Assembly (NCBI GenBank): GCA_964520875.1
Contig: CAZFQJ010000069.1
Span: 1-8,851, forward strand
Source of the DNA: SIG673 sp964520875
Lineage (GTDB): Bacteria; Bacillota; Clostridia; Oscillospirales; CAG-272
Length of the DNA: 8,851 nucleotides
Direction of reading: 5' to 3'
The notes under the pieces were generated by a model, which saw nothing but the letters and a program-made list of their open reading frames with translations, had not been told where the DNA came from and did no database searches. The position numbers and the translations under genes are program-made. Every line of letters begins with the position of its first letter. Positions within the stretch are counted from its first letter, which is position 1. Of this stretch, positions 6,633-8,851 are shown one piece after another.

Positions 6633-7855
6633 AGCGTTTCTTCCTTTTGCGTAAGGTTTATCGCCGATTTGCGGGTCTCGGGGAATCCGAGTAATTTCTT
6701 TAGCATCGGTTGTGCGCCGAGAAGCTTGCACGCGTCATCGTATTCGCGCGTCAGAATGTTTATGTCTTTGCCGTTTGCGCGGGAGCGTTTTACCGCGCGA
6801 ATGAGCAGGTTCTTCGGCGTTTCCTCGGGATCTATCAGTTCGCATACCGTGACCTTGTAGCCGTATATCTCCAGCATCTTCGCTCGGAGAGCGTCCGTCG
6901 CGGCGGCGGCGAGCTTTTGCTTTATCATCGAATGTTCGGTCATGAATCCGAGCGTCGGACTGTCCATATCTCTGTTCATCTCGTGCTGACAACACGGAGT
7001 TGAAAGTATGACCCTTGCCTTTTGGCGTATAGCGCCGGCAAGCACGTAGTCGGTGGCTATGTCGCATGCGTGCAGGGAAAGGACGAGATCCGGGGGAGAG
7101 GGCGGCTCAAAACGGCTGACGTCTCCGCATTCGAACCTCATTCCGTGCCAGCCGAGAGCGTTCGCAAGCTCGGTACAGTATTCTATCACATCCGGCTTAA
7201 GATCTACCCCGTACATCGCGGTATCGCGTTTCAGCACCTCGGTAAAGTACCAATATGCAGCAAACGTCAGGTAGCTCTTTCCGCAGCAAAGATCGCATAC
7301 CGTCAGTTTTCCATCTTCGGGGAGATATCGTACTATCGCTTCTATATGCTCCAAAAATTTGTTTATCTGACGGTATTTTGCCTGTTTTTTATCGTGTATA
7401 TCGCCGTTTTTCGAGCATATGCCCAGCTTTTCAAGAAAACCGCCGTCGTTTTCCGGAGTCAGTATATACCTTTTTACCTTGTCCTGACCCTCCTTCGGCG
7501 TTGTCGGAACGGCTCCGGCGAGCGTTCCGGAAAAATGAGCCTTGCCTTTTGATGAGACCATGACGGACGCGCTCTTTTTTTCGGCTATGAGATCGATCTG
7601 CATGAAATCCGTTCCCGTTTTTTCGCATATGAGGGTCACGGCTTCGTCGTAAGGGAGCGTCGTTTGAAGAGCCTTTCCATCTTTTTTGGACGTTTCAAGC
7701 TTCAGCATGGTCTCGCCGTTCTTTAAAAACGGTACGGCGACCGTTTTTATCACGCTCTTGTCCCTCGGCTTTGAGAGCACGGCTTTTGTAAGCGTTTTCG
7801 CTGTTACGGAATCCGTCAGCTCTTTTTGTAAGCGCTCCATGTCTCTAAGCTCCAT
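6629..7855 (-). CDS. Class I SAM-dependent methyltransferase (Methyltransf_32-like)
   Basis: A 408-residue predicted cytoplasmic methyltransferase, first gene of the operon. Residues about 1-160 form an N-terminal domain of unknown role; the Rossmann-type domain spans about 165-360. The SAM-binding motif I is V-C-D-L-C-C-G-K-S-Y-L-T-F-A (186-199), the acidic end of strand 2 is V-D-L-K (217-220), and further family words are L-H-A-C-D-I-A-T-D (261-269) and P-C-C-Q-H-E (287-292). These three cysteine-containing words are what I associate with the Methyltransf_32 (PF13679) group, some of whose members act on RNA; the target here is unknown. The start at 7855 has AGGAG (7866-7870) 10 bases upstream; Met6 (7840) is a weaker alternative. 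The stop overlaps the permease start by 4 bases. A consensus promoter lies just upstream, giving a leader of roughly 35 bases. Confidence 0.88.
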   Translation of the reverse strand: MELRDMERLQKELTDSVTAKTLTKAVLSKPRDKSVIKTVAVPFLKNGETMLKLETSKKDGKALQTTLPYDEAVTLICEKTGTDFMQIDLIAEKKSASVMVSSKGKAHFSGTLAGAVPTTPKEGQDKVKRYILTPENDGGFLEKLGICSKNGDIHDKKQAKYRQINKFLEHIEAIVRYLPEDGKLTVCDLCCGKSYLTFAAYWYFTEVLKRDTAMYGVDLKPDVIEYCTELANALGWHGMRFECGDVSRFEPPSPPDLVLSLHACDIATDYVLAGAIRQKARVILSTPCCQHEMNRDMDSPTLGFMTEHSMIKQKLAAAATDALRAKMLEIYGYKVTVCELIDPEETPKNLLIRAVKRSRANGKDINILTREYDDACKLLGAQPMLKKLLGFPETRKSAINLTQKEETL

Positions 7856-7896
7856 TATCTCGGCGCTCCTTTCGTTATTTTTTCGTTTCTCCCCTT

Positions 7897-7925
7897 ATTA
7901 TATAACGTTTTTTTGCGTATGTCAA
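7897..7925 (-). promoter_or_regulatory. Consensus sigma-A promoter of the methyltransferase-permease-MutS-DUF975 operon
   Basis: On the minus strand, TTGACA (7920-7925) and TATAAT (7897-7902) are separated by exactly 17 bases, a perfect match to the vegetative consensus. Transcription should begin near 7890, about 35 bases before the methyltransferase ATG. An A-rich run lies in the spacer. No operator-like repeat is evident, so constitutive strong expression is the simplest reading. Confidence 0.9.
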
Positions 7926-7937
7926 GGCATTGAGCAT

Positions 7938-7981
7938 AAAAAAACGCGGCATAGCGACCGCTTGAAGATCGCTATGCCGTG
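7938..7981 (-). terminator. Terminator of the cysteine-rich microprotein gene
   Basis: Read on the minus strand, an 11-bp perfect stem (7979-7969 with 7957-7947; CGGCATAGCGA) closes an 11-base loop. It extends by a G-T pair and a C-G pair, then runs into seven T residues (plus-strand A7938-7944). It lies about 25 bases after the stop of the small gene at 8005 and only 12 bases before the -35 box of the next operon, so it insulates the two transcripts. Confidence 0.92.
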
Positions 7982-8004
7982 TGTACCGAGGATCGAACGG
8001 AATA

Positions 8005-8115
8005 TCAGTCGCAACCGCATCCGCTTCCGCAGCCGTTGCAGCTGAGGAGAATAAGAGCGATTATTATTATCCAAAGACACTTGTTATCCTCGAAAAAATT
8101 GCATAAGCATCCCAT
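8005..8115 (-). CDS. Cysteine-rich single-span membrane microprotein, 36 aa
   Basis: A 36-residue protein with seven cysteines (3, 5, 13, 26, 29, 33, 35). A short N-terminal part, M-G-C-L-C-N-F-F-E-D-N-K-C, is followed by a hydrophobic helix (about 14-25, L-W-I-I-I-I-A-L-I-L-L-S) and a Gly/Cys tail, C-N-G-C-G-S-G-C-G-C-D. GGAGG (8126-8130) lies 10 bases before the ATG and a dedicated terminator follows, so it is a true gene although very short. The frame is open far upstream, but that part overlaps the typA promoter and gene on the other strand and has no protein character. The layout recalls short Cys/Gly-tailed membrane proteins I have seen unannotated in Clostridia (recollection). The spaced cysteines could bind metal, form disulfides or take lipid; nothing in the sequence decides this. 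No clear promoter could be assigned. Confidence 0.78.
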   Translation of the reverse strand: MGCLCNFFEDNKCLWIIIIALILLSCNGCGSGCGCD

Positions 8116-8253
8116 TTTCGGATATCCTCCTTCCTTTATCGGAACGAACGTTTCGGAGCTTACGGGAGCCTTCGCTTCCGTTTTCCTCTGTCTTCGCCCC
8201 TCTGATATCATGTTATGCCGACCGTTACGATTTGGTGTTGAACGCCGAAAAGA

Positions 8254-8274
8254 AAAATGCGTATCGCGCATTTT
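8254..8274 (-). other. Small inverted repeat, attenuator- or terminator-like on the minus strand
   Basis: An 8-bp stem (AAAATGCG at 8254-8261 with CGCATTTT at 8267-8274) closes a 5-base loop. On the minus strand it is followed by TTTTTCTTTT overlapping the stem end, which resembles a weak intrinsic terminator. There is no minus-strand gene upstream of it within the window. It might attenuate the microprotein transcript if that transcript starts further right, or block antisense transcription. Confidence 0.35.
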
Positions 8275-8329
8275 GTTAAAATACCTAAAAAGGAACGGTA
8301 TATTTTCCGAAACTTTTATTTCTCGGGGA

Positions 8330-8358
8330 TTGACATATAACGGAATTTCGTTTATAAT
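8330..8358 (+). promoter_or_regulatory. Consensus sigma-A promoter of typA
   Basis: TTGACA (8330-8335) and TATAAT (8353-8358) are separated by exactly 17 bases. Transcription should begin near 8365, leaving a leader of about 70 bases before the typA ATG. It resembles the other promoter of the window, sharing TTGACATA at the -35 side and CGTT just before the -10 side. Confidence 0.92.
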
Positions 8359-8388
8359 AAATAAAAAGTAGTAGATTAAAAGGAAAAA

Positions 8389-8400
8389 ATGCAGGTTTAG
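8389..8400 (+). other. Minimal ORF (Met-Gln-Val-stop) in the typA leader
   Basis: ATG CAG GTT TAG, with AAAAGGA about 5 bases upstream, lies within the predicted typA leader. The ribosome binding site and spacing are plausible for initiation, but three codons can arise by chance in an A-rich leader. It could briefly hold ribosomes near the mRNA 5' end. No function is established. Confidence 0.3.
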
Positions 8401-8428
8401 CTTGTAAAAGGTTGAAAAGGAAGGATCG

Positions 8429-8443
8429 ATGAAGGTATGGTAA
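8429..8443 (+). other. Minimal ORF (Met-Lys-Val-Trp-stop) overlapping the typA start
   Basis: ATG AAG GTA TGG TAA begins 8 bases before the typA ATG at 8437, in a different frame, and its stop overlaps the second and third typA codons. The upstream AAGGA (8421-8425) is 3 bases from this ATG and 11 from the typA ATG. A ribosome ending at this TAA would be placed on the typA start, so termination-reinitiation is conceivable; chance overlap is equally possible. Confidence 0.3.
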
Positions 8444-8851
8444 GACAGGATTTGAGAAATATCGCTATAATAGCGCACGTTGACCACGGAAAGACGACGC
8501 TGGTCGACGAGATGCTGAAGCAGGGAGGCGCGTACCGCGAAAATCAGGAGACCTCCGAACGCGTAATGGACAGCGGCGATATAGAGAGAGAAAGAGGTAT
8601 AACCATACTCGCGAAAAATACCTCGATCCACTACAAGGACGTTAAGATAAACATCATAGACACCCCCGGACACGCGGATTTCGGCGGAGAGGTTGAACGT
8701 ATACTCAAAATGGTGAGCGGAGTTCTGCTCCTTGTCGACGCGGCGGAGGGCCCTATGCCGCAGACGAGGTTCGTTCTCGAAAGAGCGCTGGAGCTCGGTC
8801 ACAGAGTAATAGTCGTCATCAACAAGATAGACCGTCCCGACGCGCGTCTTG
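8437..8851 (+). CDS. typA: TypA/BipA translational GTPase, N-terminal part (3' end outside window)
   Basis: The first 138 residues of TypA/BipA, a ribosome-associated GTPase of the EF-G/LepA class that affects ribosome assembly and stress or cold adaptation. The GTP-binding motifs are intact: G1 A-H-V-D-H-G-K-T (13-20), switch I with D-S-G-D-I-E-R-E-R-G-I-T-I (45-57), G3 D-T-P-G-H (75-79) and G4 N-K-I-D (129-132). M-V-R-Q-D-L-R-N-I-A-I-I-A-H-V-D-H-G-K matches the family N-terminus and separates it from LepA and EF-G. The start is ATG 8437; the best Shine-Dalgarno match (AAGGA, 8421-8425) is 11 bases away, with a nearer but very close GAAGG at 8431-8435. No in-frame alternative start lies upstream. 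Its own consensus promoter precedes it, and it is transcribed away from the microprotein gene. Confidence 0.96.
   Translation, partial: MVRQDLRNIAIIAHVDHGKTTLVDEMLKQGGAYRENQETSERVMDSGDIERERGITILAKNTSIHYKDVKINIIDTPGHADFGGEVERILKMVSGVLLLVDAAEGPMPQTRFVLERALELGHRVIVVINKIDRPDARL

Larger units (their letters stand above)
8116..8436. other. Divergent intergenic region between the microprotein gene and typA
   Basis: This 321-base stretch holds, from left to right, the ribosome binding site of the minus-strand microprotein (8126-8130), about 120 bases with no recognised element, a small hairpin (8254-8274), the consensus typA promoter (8330-8358) and the A-rich typA leader with two minimal ORFs. I saw no tRNA, no clear riboswitch fold and no further gene. 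The promoter for the microprotein should be here, but no good minus-strand sigma-A match was found. Confidence 0.6.

Noticed and set aside
6633..6731. A 33-codon upstream extension of the permease
   Set aside because: It overlaps the methyltransferase coding sequence and reads as Arg-rich shadow. ATG 6632 has a ribosome binding site, an ATGA overlap and a typical permease N-terminus.
8180..8250. Minus-strand promoter for the cysteine-rich microprotein (TTCAAC ... CATAACAT)
   Set aside because: Spacing is about 21 bases and the -10 match is poor; a sigma-E-like reading of CATAACAT lacks a supporting -35 element.
8116..8802. N-terminal extension of the cysteine-rich protein on the minus strand (265 codons in total)
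   Set aside because: The extension runs antisense to typA and its promoter and has no protein-like features. The strong ribosome binding site at 8126-8130 supports starting at 8115.

Overview
The window reads as a bacterial chromosome segment of a Firmicutes type, most likely an uncultured anaerobe of the class Clostridia. The clues are near-universal strong AGGAGG-type ribosome binding sites, consensus sigma-A promoters, a DUF975 membrane protein, clostridial-style small conserved proteins, and frequent ATA isoleucine and CTT leucine codons at moderate G+C. No database search was possible, so the lineage is inference.

Layout, left to right. Bases 2-310 hold the C-terminal end of an ornithine carbamoyltransferase (argF) on the plus strand, closed by a strong hairpin terminator (322-356). 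Next on the plus strand is a tight three-gene cluster of small uncharacterised proteins (436-693, 707-1117, 1152-1625). The third has no usable ATG and appears to start at an ATT codon. A 16-bp perfect hairpin (1625-1663) ends this cluster and also the operon that converges on it from the right.

Bases 1679-7855 form one minus-strand operon, transcribed right to left from a consensus-perfect promoter at 7897-7925. The order is a class I SAM-dependent methyltransferase (6629-7855), an ABC-2/NatB-type permease whose start overlaps the methyltransferase stop by 4 bp (5319-6632), two tandem MutS-family ATPases (3842-5287 and 2324-3805), and a DUF975 membrane protein (1679-2299). Gaps are 24-36 bp or overlaps. 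The two MutS-like proteins are short (481 and 493 aa), lack the MutS mismatch-recognition N-terminus, and both carry Asn-Glu in place of the usual Asp-Glu at Walker B. They look like diverged partners of a heterodimer. The permease has no ABC ATPase gene beside it. This operon is the best candidate here for an undescribed system, although any joint function is inference.

To the right, a 36-residue cysteine-rich membrane microprotein (8005-8115, minus) has its own ribosome binding site and its own terminator (7938-7981), directly upstream of the big operon's promoter. Divergent from it, a second consensus-perfect promoter (8330-8358) drives the 5' part of typA/bipA, a translational GTPase that runs off the window end. 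The typA leader contains two minimal ORFs of 3 and 4 codons, the second overlapping the typA start.
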